Positions 1 through 9,056 of a stretch of 13,926 bases of DNA are shown piece after piece. Each line of letters opens with the position of its first letter. Within the stretch, counting starts at the first letter, position 1. Under the pieces are notes generated by a model. It worked only from the letters and a program-made list of their open reading frames with translations, searched no databases and was not told where the DNA came from. The stretch is from Betaproteobacteria bacterium UBA5582 (lineage in GTDB: Bacteria > Pseudomonadota > Gammaproteobacteria > Burkholderiales > Rhodocyclaceae): the NCBI GenBank assembly GCA_002425245.1, contig DILW01000026.1, positions 1 through 13,926 of the forward strand. The letters are read 5' to 3'. Made by a program: the position numbers and the translations under genes.

Positions 1-1527
1 TTCGACGACACCAACCCGGAAAAGGAAGAGCAGGAATACGTCGACTCCATCGTCGACGCCGTCAAATGGCTGGGCTGCAGCTGGGCTGACGAGCGCGAGG
101 ACAACCTCTACTACGCGTCGAACTACTTCGACTGGATGGTGCAGTTCGCCGAATACCTGATCTCCGCCGGCCACGCCTACGTCGATAGCCAGAGCGCTGA
201 GGAAATGCGCGCCAACCGCGGCACCCTGACCGAAGCCGGCAAGCCCTCGCCCTACCGCGAGCGCAGCGTCGCCGAGAACATGGACCTGTTCAAGCGCATG
301 CAGGCCGGCGAATTCGCCGACGGCCAGCACATCCTGCGCGCCAAGATCGACATGGCCTCGCCCAACATCAACCTGCGCGACCCGGCGATCTACCGCATCC
401 GCCACGCCACCCACCACAACACCGGCGACAAGTGGTGCATCTACCCGATGTACACCTTCGCCCACCCGATCGAGGACGCGCTGGAGTGCATCACCCACTC
501 CATCTGCACGCTCGAATTCGAGGACCAGCGCCCGTTCTACGACTGGCTGCTCGAACGCCTCGCCGAAGGCGGCCTGCTGCAGCGCCCGCTGCCGCAACAG
601 ATCGAATTCTCGCGTCTTAACCTGACCTACATCGTCCTTTCCAAGCGCAAGCTGATCCAGCTGGTCGACGAGAAACACGTCAGCGGCTGGGACGACCCGC
701 GCCTGCCGACCCTGGTCGGCGCCCGCCGCCGCGGCTACTCGCCGGAAGGCTTCAAGCTGTTCATGGAACGGGTCGGCGTCACCAAGAACGACTCGCTGAT
801 CGACTACGTCCTGTTCGAGGACGCCCAGCGCGAGGTGATGAACGAATCCGACCAGCGCCGCGTCGCCGTCCTCGACCCCTTGAAGCTGATCATCGACAAC
901 TATCCCGAAGGCCAGTTCGAGGACTGCGCGGTCACCAACCACCCGCTGCATCCTGAACTGGGCACCCGCGTCATACCCTTCGGCCGCGAGCTGTGGATCG
1001 AAGCCGAAGACTTCCAGGAGGTCCCGGAAAAGGGCTTCCGCCGGCTATTCCCCGGCAACAAGGCGCGCCTCAAGTACGGCTACATCGTCGAATGCACCGG
1101 CTGCGACAAGGATGAAAACGGCAAGGTCACCGCCGTCCATTGCACCTACCTGCCCGACACCAAGTCCGGCACGCCGGGCGCCGACAGCGTCAAGGTCAAG
1201 GGCAACCTGCACTGGGTTTCCGCCGCCCACGCCTGCCCGACCGAAATCCGCCTCTACGACCGCCTGTTCCGCGTCCCCGCCCCCGGCGCCCGGCGCGAAG
1301 GCGACGCCCCCGAGCTCGAACGCGACTTCCTCGACGACCTCAACCCGGACTCGGTGCGGGTCATCACCGCCATGCTCGAACCCTCGCTCAAGGACGCCCA
1401 GCCCGAACAGCGCTTCCAGTTCGAACGCCACGGCTACTTCGTCGCCGACCGCGTCGACTCGAAACCCGGCGCCCCGGTCTTCAACCGCGCCGTGACGCTC
1501 AAGGATTCGTGGGGCAAGGGGCACTGA
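1..1527 (+). CDS. glnS: Glutaminyl-tRNA synthetase, 3' part (5' end outside window)
   Basis: Charges tRNA-Gln with glutamine in the cytoplasm (class I aminoacyl-tRNA synthetase). The frame is open from the first base and gives 508 residues before TGA at 1525-1527. The N-terminal Rossmann half with the HIGH motif lies upstream of the window. Visible family marks are the catalytic-core segment around 415-560 (HNTGDKWCIYPMYTFAHPIE, then an ITHSICTLEFEDQRPFYDW-like stretch) and the KMSKS-equivalent VLSKRK at 634-651. In the E. coli enzyme this loop reads VMSKRK, so the Leu for Met change is conservative. The C-terminal part from about 850 fits the beta-barrel anticodon-binding domain. The next gene begins one base after the stop, so glnS probably leads or belongs to the downstream + strand run. 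Identification is by recalled family sequence. Confidence 0.96.
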   Translation, partial: FDDTNPEKEEQEYVDSIVDAVKWLGCSWADEREDNLYYASNYFDWMVQFAEYLISAGHAYVDSQSAEEMRANRGTLTEAGKPSPYRERSVAENMDLFKRMQAGEFADGQHILRAKIDMASPNINLRDPAIYRIRHATHHNTGDKWCIYPMYTFAHPIEDALECITHSICTLEFEDQRPFYDWLLERLAEGGLLQRPLPQQIEFSRLNLTYIVLSKRKLIQLVDEKHVSGWDDPRLPTLVGARRRGYSPEGFKLFMERVGVTKNDSLIDYVLFEDAQREVMNESDQRRVAVLDPLKLIIDNYPEGQFEDCAVTNHPLHPELGTRVIPFGRELWIEAEDFQEVPEKGFRRLFPGNKARLKYGYIVECTGCDKDENGKVTAVHCTYLPDTKSGTPGADSVKVKGNLHWVSAAHACPTEIRLYDRLFRVPAPGARREGDAPELERDFLDDLNPDSVRVITAMLEPSLKDAQPEQRFQFERHGYFVADRVDSKPGAPVFNRAVTLKDSWGKGH

Positions 1528-1528
1528 G

Positions 1529-1729
1529 ATGGCCGGCAGCTGGGGTTGCCCGCACGAAGTCAATGACCGCTGCACGAAGATCAACAATCTGCCGTGCAAC
1601 CCGGGCATGAAGGGCTGCGAGCTGGCCGGCCGCTACCGCTTCGTCGACGAGAGCAAGAACGAGCGCTACTGGGAAAAGAAGGCGCGCGAGCAGGCGGCCG
1701 CCACCAAGCCGCCCCGCCAAAACGACTGA
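1529..1729 (+). CDS. Small cysteine-rich conserved-looking protein, 66 aa
   Basis: I cannot assign a function. The protein has four cysteines at regular spacing, C7-X7-C15-X7-C23-X6-C30, all in the first half, with His9 nearby (GCPHEVNDRC). A charged, Lys/Glu/Arg-rich tail follows (about residues 41-66). There is no signal peptide or membrane segment. The spacing would suit a small zinc or iron-sulfur site or two disulfides; with no export signal, metal binding is the likelier inference. ATG lies one base after the glnS stop, and its own stop TGA shares its last base with the next ATG (TGATG, 1727-1731), so translation is probably coupled on both sides. The codon usage matches its neighbours, and the tight fit between two real genes argues that it is expressed. 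Confidence 0.8.
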   Translation: MAGSWGCPHEVNDRCTKINNLPCNPGMKGCELAGRYRFVDESKNERYWEKKAREQAAATKPPRQND

Positions 1730-2898
1730 TGCCGCTCGACGTCGCCCGCCTCGGCCAGGTGTTCACGCCTTCCAGGGTGGTGGATTTCATGCTCGACCTG
1801 TGTACCAACACAGGCAGCGTGCTTGAGCCGTCGGCCGGCGACGGCGCCTTCTTCAACGAACTGCGCCGTCGCGGCCGCGACGTCACCGGCGTCGAACTCG
1901 ACCCCGGGGTCGCCCCGGCCGGCGCCCGGGTCATGGATTTCTTCGACCTGCCGGAGAGCGAACGCTTCGCCACCATCGTCGGCAATCCGCCCTATGTGCG
2001 CTATCAGGACATCGCCGCACCGACCCGCAAAAAGCTGAAATCGCCGCTGTTCGACAAGCGCAGCAACCTGTTCCTGTTCTTCATCGAGAAGTGCATCCGC
2101 CACCTCGAACCGGGCGGCGAACTGGTCTTCATCGTGCCGCGCGAGTTCATCAAGCTGACCTCGGCCAGGAAGCTCAACGCCTGGCTGTTCGGCCAGGGCA
2201 GCATCACGCATTTCTTCGAGACCGGCGACGTCCGCGTCTTCGCCGGCGCCAACCCCAACTGCTGCATCTTCCGCTTCGAGAAGGGGCGTTTCGACCGCCG
2301 CATGGCCGACGGCCGCGTCTTCACTGAAGTCGACGGGCAGCTGATGTTCCTGCGCGACGATCACGGCGTACACCTTTCCGAGATCTTCGAGGTGCGCGTC
2401 GGCGGCGTTTCCGGCGCCGACCCGGTGTTCCGCCACGCCGAGGGCAATCTCGATTTCGTCTGCTCGAAGACTGCCGACACCGGCGAGACGCGGCGCATGA
2501 TCTACGGCATCGAACACCCCGCCCTGCTGCCGCACAAGCAACGCCTGCTCGCCCGCCGCGTACGCAAGTTCGACGAGGGCAACTGGTGGCACTGGGGTCG
2601 CCATTTTCCGATCAATGACGACCCGCGCATCTACGTCAATGGCCGCACGCGCAAGAGCGAGCCTTTCTTCCTGCACGACTGCCCGAACTTCGACGGTTCG
2701 GTGCTGGCGCTGTTCCCGAAGAACCGCCGGATGCGCCGGCGCGACCTGATCGAATGCACGATGATGCTCAACCACGAAGTCGACTGGCAGCAGCTCGGCT
2801 TCGTCTGCGACGGCCGTTTCCTGTTCACCCAGCGCAGCCTGCAAACCTGCCTGCTGCCCGCCAAGTTTTCCCGTTATCTGCCGAAGGAAGAAACATGA
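1729..2898 (+). CDS. Orphan N6-adenine-type DNA methyltransferase (M.TaqI-like architecture)
   Basis: 389 aa, predicted SAM-dependent methyltransferase. Motif X-like GQVFTP is at residues 9-14, the SAM-binding motif I LEPSAGDGAF at 32-41, an acidic motif II end (VELD, 55-58) and the catalytic motif IV NPPY at 86-89. NPPY is typical of enzymes that methylate adenine N6 in DNA. The order X-I-IV followed by a long C-terminal part (about 200-389) fits gamma-type enzymes such as M.TaqI, where that part recognises the DNA target. A protein- or RNA-modifying relative cannot be excluded, since NPPY also occurs there. The start at 1729 overlaps the preceding stop (TGATG). Its own TGA overlaps the pyrF start by 4 bp (ATGA, 2895-2898). 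No restriction endonuclease lies beside it, so it is an orphan in view. Confidence 0.85.
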   Translation: MPLDVARLGQVFTPSRVVDFMLDLCTNTGSVLEPSAGDGAFFNELRRRGRDVTGVELDPGVAPAGARVMDFFDLPESERFATIVGNPPYVRYQDIAAPTRKKLKSPLFDKRSNLFLFFIEKCIRHLEPGGELVFIVPREFIKLTSARKLNAWLFGQGSITHFFETGDVRVFAGANPNCCIFRFEKGRFDRRMADGRVFTEVDGQLMFLRDDHGVHLSEIFEVRVGGVSGADPVFRHAEGNLDFVCSKTADTGETRRMIYGIEHPALLPHKQRLLARRVRKFDEGNWWHWGRHFPINDDPRIYVNGRTRKSEPFFLHDCPNFDGSVLALFPKNRRMRRRDLIECTMMLNHEVDWQQLGFVCDGRFLFTQRSLQTCLLPAKFSRYLPKEET

Positions 2899-3707
2899 CC
2901 TTTACCGAACAACTCGCCGCCGCCTGGCAGCAGAACGACTCGCTGCTCTGCGTCGGACTCGACCCCGATCCGGCCAAGTTCCCGGTCCACCTGAAGGGGC
3001 GCGACGACGCCATTTTCGAGTTCTGCAAAAGCATCGTCGACGCCACCGCCGACCTCGTCTGTTCGTTCAAGCCGCAGATCGCCTACTTCGCGGCGCGCCG
3101 TGCCGAGGACCAGCTGGAAGCGCTGATCGCCCACATCCACGAGCAGCACCCCGGCGTGCCGGTGATCCTCGACGCCAAGCGCGGCGACATCGGCTCCACC
3201 GCCGAACAGTACGCCGTCGAAGCCTTCGCGCGCTTCCAGGCCGACGCCGTCACGGTCAATCCCTACATGGGCCGCGATTCGGTCGAGCCCTACCTGGCCT
3301 TCCCGGACAAGGGCGTGATCCTGCTCTGCCGCACCTCCAACCCGGGCGGCTCGGACCTGCAGTTCCTGGAAACCAACGGCGAGAAGCTGTACGAGCACGT
3401 CGCCCGCCTGGCCGCCGAAAAGTGGAACAGCACCGGCCAGATCGGTCTCGTCGTCGGCGCCACCTTCCCCGCCGAAATCGCCCGCGTGCGCCAGATCGTC
3501 GGCGACATGCCGCTGCTGGTGCCGGGCATCGGCGCCCAGGGCGGCGATGTCGAGGCCACCGTCAAGGCCGGCCGTACCGCGGCTGGCAGCGGCCTGATGA
3601 TCAACTCCTCGCGCGCCATCCTCTACGCCGGCCAGGGCGAGGACTACGTCGACGCCGCCCGCCGGGCGGCGCTCGCCACCCGCGCCGAGATCAACCAGTA
3701 CCGCTGA
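2895..3707 (+). CDS. pyrF: Orotidine 5'-phosphate decarboxylase
   Basis: Last step of de novo UMP synthesis: decarboxylates orotidine 5'-monophosphate to UMP in the cytoplasm. 270 aa, the size of the longer (type 2) bacterial subfamily rather than the roughly 245-aa E. coli form. The catalytic Asp/Lys/Asp signature DAKRGDIGSTA starts at residue 93 (D93, K95, D98). LLCVGLDPD (17-25) and the C-terminal phosphate-binding VPGIGAQGGD region complete the TIM-barrel pattern. The ATG at 2895 overlaps the methyltransferase stop by 4 bp and follows a purine-rich AAGGAAGAA ribosome-binding stretch. The next gene starts 11 bp after the stop. Confidence 0.97.
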   Translation: MTFTEQLAAAWQQNDSLLCVGLDPDPAKFPVHLKGRDDAIFEFCKSIVDATADLVCSFKPQIAYFAARRAEDQLEALIAHIHEQHPGVPVILDAKRGDIGSTAEQYAVEAFARFQADAVTVNPYMGRDSVEPYLAFPDKGVILLCRTSNPGGSDLQFLETNGEKLYEHVARLAAEKWNSTGQIGLVVGATFPAEIARVRQIVGDMPLLVPGIGAQGGDVEATVKAGRTAAGSGLMINSSRAILYAGQGEDYVDAARRAALATRAEINQYR

Positions 3708-3718
3708 GGAGACGCCAG

Positions 3719-4591
3719 ATGCGCATGGACGACTACCGGGAAAGCGACAACGTCGAGGACCGCCGCGGCGGCGGCGGTGGCGGCATTTCATTCGGCGGCG
3801 GCCGGCTGGGGATCGGCAGCATCGTCATCGCGCTGGTCGCCAGCTACTTCCTCGGCGTCAATCCGATGACCGTGCTCAACCTGCTCTCCGGCGGCGGCAT
3901 GCCGGTCGTCCAGCAGCAGGCGCCGGCGCAGCGCCCGCCGGCCAACGACGAGACGGCGGTGTTCGTCTCCAAGGTGCTGGCGTCGACCGAGGACACCTGG
4001 ATTCCCGCCTTCCGCGAGATGGGCAAGCAGTACAAGGAGCCGCGCCTGGTGCTGTACACCGGCGTCACGCCGACCGCCTGCGGCACCGGCCAGGCGGCGA
4101 TGGGGCCGTTCTACTGCCCGGGCGACCAGAAGGTGTACATCGACCTCGCCTTCTTCCGCGAACTGCGCGAGCGCTTCCACGCCCCCGGCGAATTCGCCCA
4201 GGCCTACGTCGTCGCCCACGAAGTCGGCCACCATGTGCAGCACCTGCTGGGCATTTCCGACCAGGTGCATCAGGCGCAGCAGCGGGCGAGCGAAGCGCAG
4301 GCCAACGCGCTGTCGGTGCGCCTCGAACTGCAGGCCGACTGTCTGGCCGGCGTCTGGGGCAAGCGCACCGACAGCATGGCCCAGGTGCTCGAACCGGGCG
4401 ACGTCGAGGCCGCGCTGACCGCCGCCTCGGCCATCGGCGACGACCGCCTGCAGCAGCAGGCGCAGGGCCGCATCGTCCCGGACAGCTTCACGCACGGTAG
4501 CTCGGCGCAGCGCATGCGCTGGTTCCAGCGCGGTTTCGACAGCGGCGACTTTCGCCAGTGCAACACCTTCGACAAGAGCGCGCGGCTCTGA
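3719..4591 (+). CDS. ypfJ: Membrane-anchored neutral zinc metallopeptidase, YpfJ-like
   Basis: 290 aa, close to E. coli YpfJ in length; assigned to the putative neutral zinc metallopeptidase family (Pfam Zn_peptidase, PF04228). A Gly-rich N-terminal stretch (residues 17-28) precedes one hydrophobic segment at about 30-47, then a Pro/Gln-rich linker, which suggests an inner-membrane anchor with the catalytic part outside the cytoplasm. The zinc site is HEVGH at 167-171, embedded in VVAHEVGHHVQH. ELQADCLAGVW further on resembles the family's third-ligand region. C121 and C133 flank the GPFYCPGD segment. I chose the ATG at 3719 because GGAG sits 7 bp before it; an in-frame ATG two codons later (3725) is the alternative. 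The physiological substrate is unknown for the family. Confidence 0.9.
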   Translation: MRMDDYRESDNVEDRRGGGGGGISFGGGRLGIGSIVIALVASYFLGVNPMTVLNLLSGGGMPVVQQQAPAQRPPANDETAVFVSKVLASTEDTWIPAFREMGKQYKEPRLVLYTGVTPTACGTGQAAMGPFYCPGDQKVYIDLAFFRELRERFHAPGEFAQAYVVAHEVGHHVQHLLGISDQVHQAQQRASEAQANALSVRLELQADCLAGVWGKRTDSMAQVLEPGDVEAALTAASAIGDDRLQQQAQGRIVPDSFTHGSSAQRMRWFQRGFDSGDFRQCNTFDKSARL

Positions 4592-4592
4592 G

Positions 4593-5117
4593 ATGCGCGC
4601 CGACACAACCGGCAAGCCAGCGCGCTGGCGCCGCTGGGCGCTGGAGATCGCCATCTTCGTCGCCGCCTTCCTCGCCTTTCAGGCCTGGCAGTTGCGCGAC
4701 ACGGCGCGCGGACCGGCGCCGCAATTCACCGGCATGCACACCGACGGCCAGGCCTTCGACCTCGCCGCCTGGCGCGCCGCCCACCCCGGCCAGCCGCTGC
4801 TGATCTATTTCTGGGCCGAATGGTGCCCGATCTGCAAGACCACCGCCGGCAGCGTCGCGAACATCGCTAACGATCACCCGGTGATCACCGTCGCCACGCA
4901 GAGCGGCGACGGCGCGGCAGTCGCCCGCTTCATGGCGGAAAAGGGCTACCGCTTCCCGACTCTCGCCGACCCCGACGGCCGCATCATGCAGGCTTACCGC
5001 CTGCCCGGCACGCCGGGCTTCGTCGCGCTGGCACCGGACGGCCACATCCGCTTCGTCTCGGTCGGCTACACCAGCGAGCTCGGCCTGCGCCTGCGCCTGT
5101 GGTGGGCCGGCCTCTGA
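4593..5117 (+). CDS. Membrane-anchored thioredoxin-fold protein, TlpA/ScsD-like
   Basis: 174 aa predicted thiol-disulfide oxidoreductase. A basic start (residues 8-14) followed by one hydrophobic segment (about 16-33) fits an uncleaved signal anchor, placing the thioredoxin domain in the periplasm. The redox motif is WCPIC (C78, C81), preceded by the beta strand LLIYFWAE. The cis-proline loop is GTPG with Pro141. The CPIC centre and overall length resemble the ScsD/DsbE-like branch of TlpA proteins, which reduce or shuffle disulfides of exported proteins. It starts one base after the stop of the zinc peptidase gene, so the two exported proteins are probably made together. It ends one base from the stop of the oppositely oriented hemerythrin-LivF gene. 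Confidence 0.88.
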   Translation: MRADTTGKPARWRRWALEIAIFVAAFLAFQAWQLRDTARGPAPQFTGMHTDGQAFDLAAWRAAHPGQPLLIYFWAEWCPICKTTAGSVANIANDHPVITVATQSGDGAAVARFMAEKGYRFPTLADPDGRIMQAYRLPGTPGFVALAPDGHIRFVSVGYTSELGLRLRLWWAGL

Positions 5118-5118
5118 C

Positions 5119-6435
5119 TCACATACCGAGGTAGGCGGCGCGCACCTGTTCGTTGGCGATCAGCGCCTGGCCGGTGTCGGTGAGCGTCACCGCGCCGGTT
5201 TCCAGCACGTAACCGCGGTCGGCGATGGCCAACGCGGCGAAGGCGTTCTGCTCGACGAGCAGGATGGTCATGCCCTGCGCCTTCAGCGACTTGACGACGT
5301 TGAACACCTCCTGGACCAGCAGCGGCGCCAGGCCCATCGACGGTTCGTCGAGCAGCAGCATCTTCGGTCGCCCCATCAGCGCGCGGCCGATGGCCAGCAT
5401 CTGCTGCTGGCCGCCGGACAGCGTGCCGGCCGGCAGGTGGCGCTTTTCCTTGAGGATGGGGAACATCGCAAAGACCTTCTCCAGTTCCGCCTCGACCCCG
5501 GCCTTGGGCTGGGTATAGGCGCCCAGGCGCAGGTTGTCCTCGATCGACAGCGGACCGAACACCTGCCGCCCTTCCGGGCTCTGGCAAATGCCGCGGCGCA
5601 CGCGCTGGTCGGCACGTAGGCCGCTGATGTCCTCGCCGTCGAAGAAGATGCGCCCGCCGCTCATCGGCTGCACGCCCGACAGGGTGCGCAGGAAGGTCGT
5701 CTTGCCGGCGCCGTTGGCGCCGACCAGAGCGACCAGCTCGCCCTTGCGCACTTCGAGGTCGATGCCCTTCAAGGCCTTGATCCGGCCGTAGCAGCTTTCC
5801 AAGGCGCTGACGTGGAGCAGGATGTCGCCGGCCGCGTAGTGGCCGCCGGGTTCCAGCTCGCCGCCGCTGTGCGCGCCGAGGCCCACCGATTCCGGCGCCA
5901 GGCTGGCGATGCGGTGGTAGAGCTGGCGGTACTCGACCCGCGCCTGCTCGCCGAACAGCGGATCGTCGTTATCGGCAAAAGCCCGGTCGATGCTCTCCCA
6001 GTCCTCGGCGGTCAGCACCTCGCGGGCCAGCGGCATGGCGTCCTTTTCCTCGGTCCGGATGTGCGCCTTCAGGCTCTGCGTGTAGATGCGCAGGGCGCCG
6101 ATGAACTCGGCCTTGGCCAGCGTCCCGGCTGCAGTCGCCGCCAGTTGCGCGCGCAGCGAACGCAGCACTTCGGGACCGTTGCGATGCTCCGCCTGCAGGC
6201 GGTCGAGGACGGCCACCGCCTCCGGGCTACGCAAGCGCAGCGCCGGAAACAGGTGATCGTCTTCCTTGGCGTGATGGCAGGCGTCCATGAACTGCTCGAT
6301 GTAGTCGAAAACCGAGCTGAAAAAAGCCGGATCGACCGCTTCGCCAGCTTCCATTTCGAGGGCGACGGCGTCGAGCGTGGTGGCGATGCGCCAGAGATTC
6401 TGGTGTTCTTCGGTGATGATGGTCAGTGTTTTCAT
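5119..6435 (-). CDS. livF: Hemerythrin (HHE)-LivF fusion: ABC importer ATPase with N-terminal diiron domain
   Basis: 438 aa; ordinary LivF is about 235 aa. Residues 1 to about 140 are a hemerythrin-type four-helix bundle with the full metal-ligand set: H11, H54xxxE58, H84 and H125xxxE129. An acidic linker follows (about 145-203). Residues 204-438 are a complete LivF ATPase: Walker A GANGAGKT 239-246, Q-loop Q285, signature LSGGQ 339-343, Walker B ending in D363-E364, and VEQN (394-397), where the family usually has Gln in place of His. The two halves are one uninterrupted frame, with no ATG between M134 and M258, so a separate LivF start is unlikely. ATP hydrolysis here would drive the LivH/LivM importer. 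The HHE domain could sense O2, NO or iron and modulate it; that is inference. It lies 12 bp after livG, last in the operon. Confidence 0.93.
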   Translation of the reverse strand: MKTLTIITEEHQNLWRIATTLDAVALEMEAGEAVDPAFFSSVFDYIEQFMDACHHAKEDDHLFPALRLRSPEAVAVLDRLQAEHRNGPEVLRSLRAQLAATAAGTLAKAEFIGALRIYTQSLKAHIRTEEKDAMPLAREVLTAEDWESIDRAFADNDDPLFGEQARVEYRQLYHRIASLAPESVGLGAHSGGELEPGGHYAAGDILLHVSALESCYGRIKALKGIDLEVRKGELVALVGANGAGKTTFLRTLSGVQPMSGGRIFFDGEDISGLRADQRVRRGICQSPEGRQVFGPLSIEDNLRLGAYTQPKAGVEAELEKVFAMFPILKEKRHLPAGTLSGGQQQMLAIGRALMGRPKMLLLDEPSMGLAPLLVQEVFNVVKSLKAQGMTILLVEQNAFAALAIADRGYVLETGAVTLTDTGQALIANEQVRAAYLGM

Positions 6436-6447
6436 GTCTCGTCCCTG

Positions 6448-7205
<758 letters not shown>

Positions 7206-7209
<4 letters not shown>

Positions 7210-8144
7210 TTGTCGTCCCCCTTGCCGAAGCGCGCCGCCAGCGTCGGCACCAGGCCGCGCGGCAGGAAGATCATGCACAGCATCAGGATGGCGCCGAAGG
7301 CCACCGTTTCCCAGCCCTCGAAGGTGGCCAGCGCCTGCGGCAGCGCCGTCAGCAGCACGGCGCCGACAATCGAGCCGTAGACCGAGGCCATGCCGCCGAT
7401 GACGACCATGGTGACCAGTTCGATGGAATGGAAGAAGTCGGCGAAGTTGGGGCTGATGAAGCCGATGTAATGCGCCGAGATGCTGCCCATGATGCTGGCC
7501 GAGAAGGCCGACAGGACAAAGATCGACACCTTGTAGCGGGCGACGTTGACGCCGACCACCTGCGACGCCACCTCGGACCCGTGGAGCGCCCGCAGTGCGC
7601 GCCCGAAGGGGGAGTCGATCAGGTTCAGCGAACCCCACACGGTCAGCACCAGCAGCGCCGCTACCACCCAGTACCAGTGACGGTCGGAAGCGATCTCGAC
7701 ACCGAACAGCGCCATCGGCATCACCGGCATGCCGTCGGGACCGCCGGTCCACTGGGCTTCGTTGCGCAGCGCGATGTTGATGATGATGCCCAGGCCGAGC
7801 GTCGCCATCGCCAGATAATGCCCCTTCAGCTTGAAGATCGGCTTGGCCACCAGCGCCGCCAGCAGGGCAGAGGCCATGGCGCCGGTAAGCATGGCGGCCA
7901 CCGGGTGCCAGCCGAAGTGCATCGGCAGCACCGCCGAGGCGTAGGCACCGATGCCGAGAAACCCGGCGTGGCCGAGGCTGATCTGGCCGGCAAAGCCGAT
8001 CAGCAGGTTGAGCCCGATGACGATGATGGCGTTGATCGCCATGCGCACCGCGAGGTCGAGGTAGAAGCTGTTGGGGACGACGAAGGGCAGCACCAGCAGG
8101 ATCGCGATCAGGCCGTAGAGGCCGAAGTAAATACGCTTGTTCAT
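7206..8144 (-). CDS. livM: Branched-chain-type ABC importer permease LivM
   Basis: 312 aa integral inner-membrane permease, paired with LivH to form the translocation channel. It has many hydrophobic segments, starting at residues 5-23 with no cleavable signal. The family signature GQISLGHAGFLGIGAY (near residues 53-68) is intact. A cytoplasmic loop with FGRALRALHGSEVASQVVG resembles the EAA-like ATPase-contact loop of LivM proteins. The C-terminus ends with the usual FLPRGL followed by a short polar tail. I set the start at ATG 8144 (MNKRIYFG), 2 bp after the livH stop; the reading frame stays open upstream, but that stretch lies inside livH and is a shadow. It overlaps livG by 4 bp. Confidence 0.94.
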
Positions 8145-8146
8145 GC

Positions 8147-9022
8147 TTACACCCGATCCGTCGATTTGCCGCCGAACAGGCCGCGCGGCATGAAGAAGAG
8201 AATCAGCAGGATGAGCACGAAGGGAATCGCATCCTTGTACGCCGACGACACGTAACCGGCGCCCATGGCTTCGAGGATGCCGACCAGCAGGCCGCCGACC
8301 ACCGCACCGAGACCGTTGCCCAGGCCGCCGACGACAGCGGCGACGAAGCCCTTGAGGCCGAGCATGATGCCGACATCGTAGGAAGTCAGGGTGATCGGCG
8401 TGATCAGGATGCCGCCCAGCGCGCCGAGCGCGGCCGACATGGCGAAGCTCATGAACAGCACCCAGCTGGTGTTGATGCCGACCAGCTCGGCCGCCGTCCG
8501 GTTGAACGAGGTGGCGAGCATGGCCTTGCCCTGCAGCGTGCGGTTGAAGAAGTACCAGAGCGCGACCACCACCAGCGCGGTGACGCCGAGCACCCACAGA
8601 CTCTGCGGCAGCAGCGTGGCGCCGAGGACGTGGATCGGCTCGTCGCCGGAGAAGGCCGGCAGGCTGAAGGTGTTCTTGCCCAACCAGACCTGGACCAGGC
8701 CGCGGATGACCAGCGAAGCGCCGATGGTGATGATGATCAGCGTCACCGTCTCGGCGCCCTTGACCGGTTCGATGGCCAGCTTCTCGACCAGCACCCCGAC
8801 CAGCGCCGGCACCAGGATGGCGAGCACCAGCACCGCCGGCAGCGGCAGGCCCATCTGGGCAAAAAAGACGGCGAGCATGCCGCCGAGCATGATGAATTCG
8901 CCCTGGGCGAAGTTGATCACGTGGCTGGCGTTGTAGATCAGCGTGAAGCCGAGCGCCGCCAGCGCATAAGTGGCACCGACGGTGATGCCGGAAAACAGGA
9001 ATTGCAGGAACTCAGCCAGCAT
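8147..9022 (-). CDS. livH: Branched-chain-type ABC importer permease LivH
   Basis: 291 aa inner-membrane permease with about eight hydrophobic segments. The conserved N-terminal block SGITVGATYALAALGFTLIY and the family signature NFAQGEFIMLGG are both present, as is the C-terminal FMPRGLFGG. It partners LivM in the channel. The start at 9022 has an AGGGAG ribosome-binding site 5 bp upstream (9028-9033). A 14-codon open frame with an even better site overlaps this start (see 9012-9056), so livH translation may be coupled to it. The gene is 78 bp downstream of the reductase gene with no convincing terminator between, so one transcript from the diiron gene through livF is plausible. No periplasmic binding protein gene (livK/livJ) is beside it. 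Confidence 0.94.
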   Translation of the reverse strand: MLAEFLQFLFSGITVGATYALAALGFTLIYNASHVINFAQGEFIMLGGMLAVFFAQMGLPLPAVLVLAILVPALVGVLVEKLAIEPVKGAETVTLIIITIGASLVIRGLVQVWLGKNTFSLPAFSGDEPIHVLGATLLPQSLWVLGVTALVVVALWYFFNRTLQGKAMLATSFNRTAAELVGINTSWVLFMSFAMSAALGALGGILITPITLTSYDVGIMLGLKGFVAAVVGGLGNGLGAVVGGLLVGILEAMGAGYVSSAYKDAIPFVLILLILFFMPRGLFGGKSTDRV

Positions 9023-9056
9023 GGTGGCTCCCTGCCCGTTGACGGGTCGTTGTCAT
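9012..9056 (-). CDS. Possible 14-aa leader/upstream ORF overlapping the livH start
   Basis: ATG at 9056 is preceded by a near-ideal ribosome-binding site (GGAGGA, 9063-9068, 6-bp spacing), stronger than that of livH itself. It would encode MTTTRQRAGSHHAG and stop 8 bp inside livH, in another frame. Such an overlap commonly re-initiates or couples translation of the next gene. There is no run of one regulatory amino acid apart from three Thr, and no obvious attenuator structure, so classic attenuation is not supported. It may simply be a fortuitous start. Confidence 0.35.
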   Translation of the reverse strand: MTTTRQRAGSHHAG

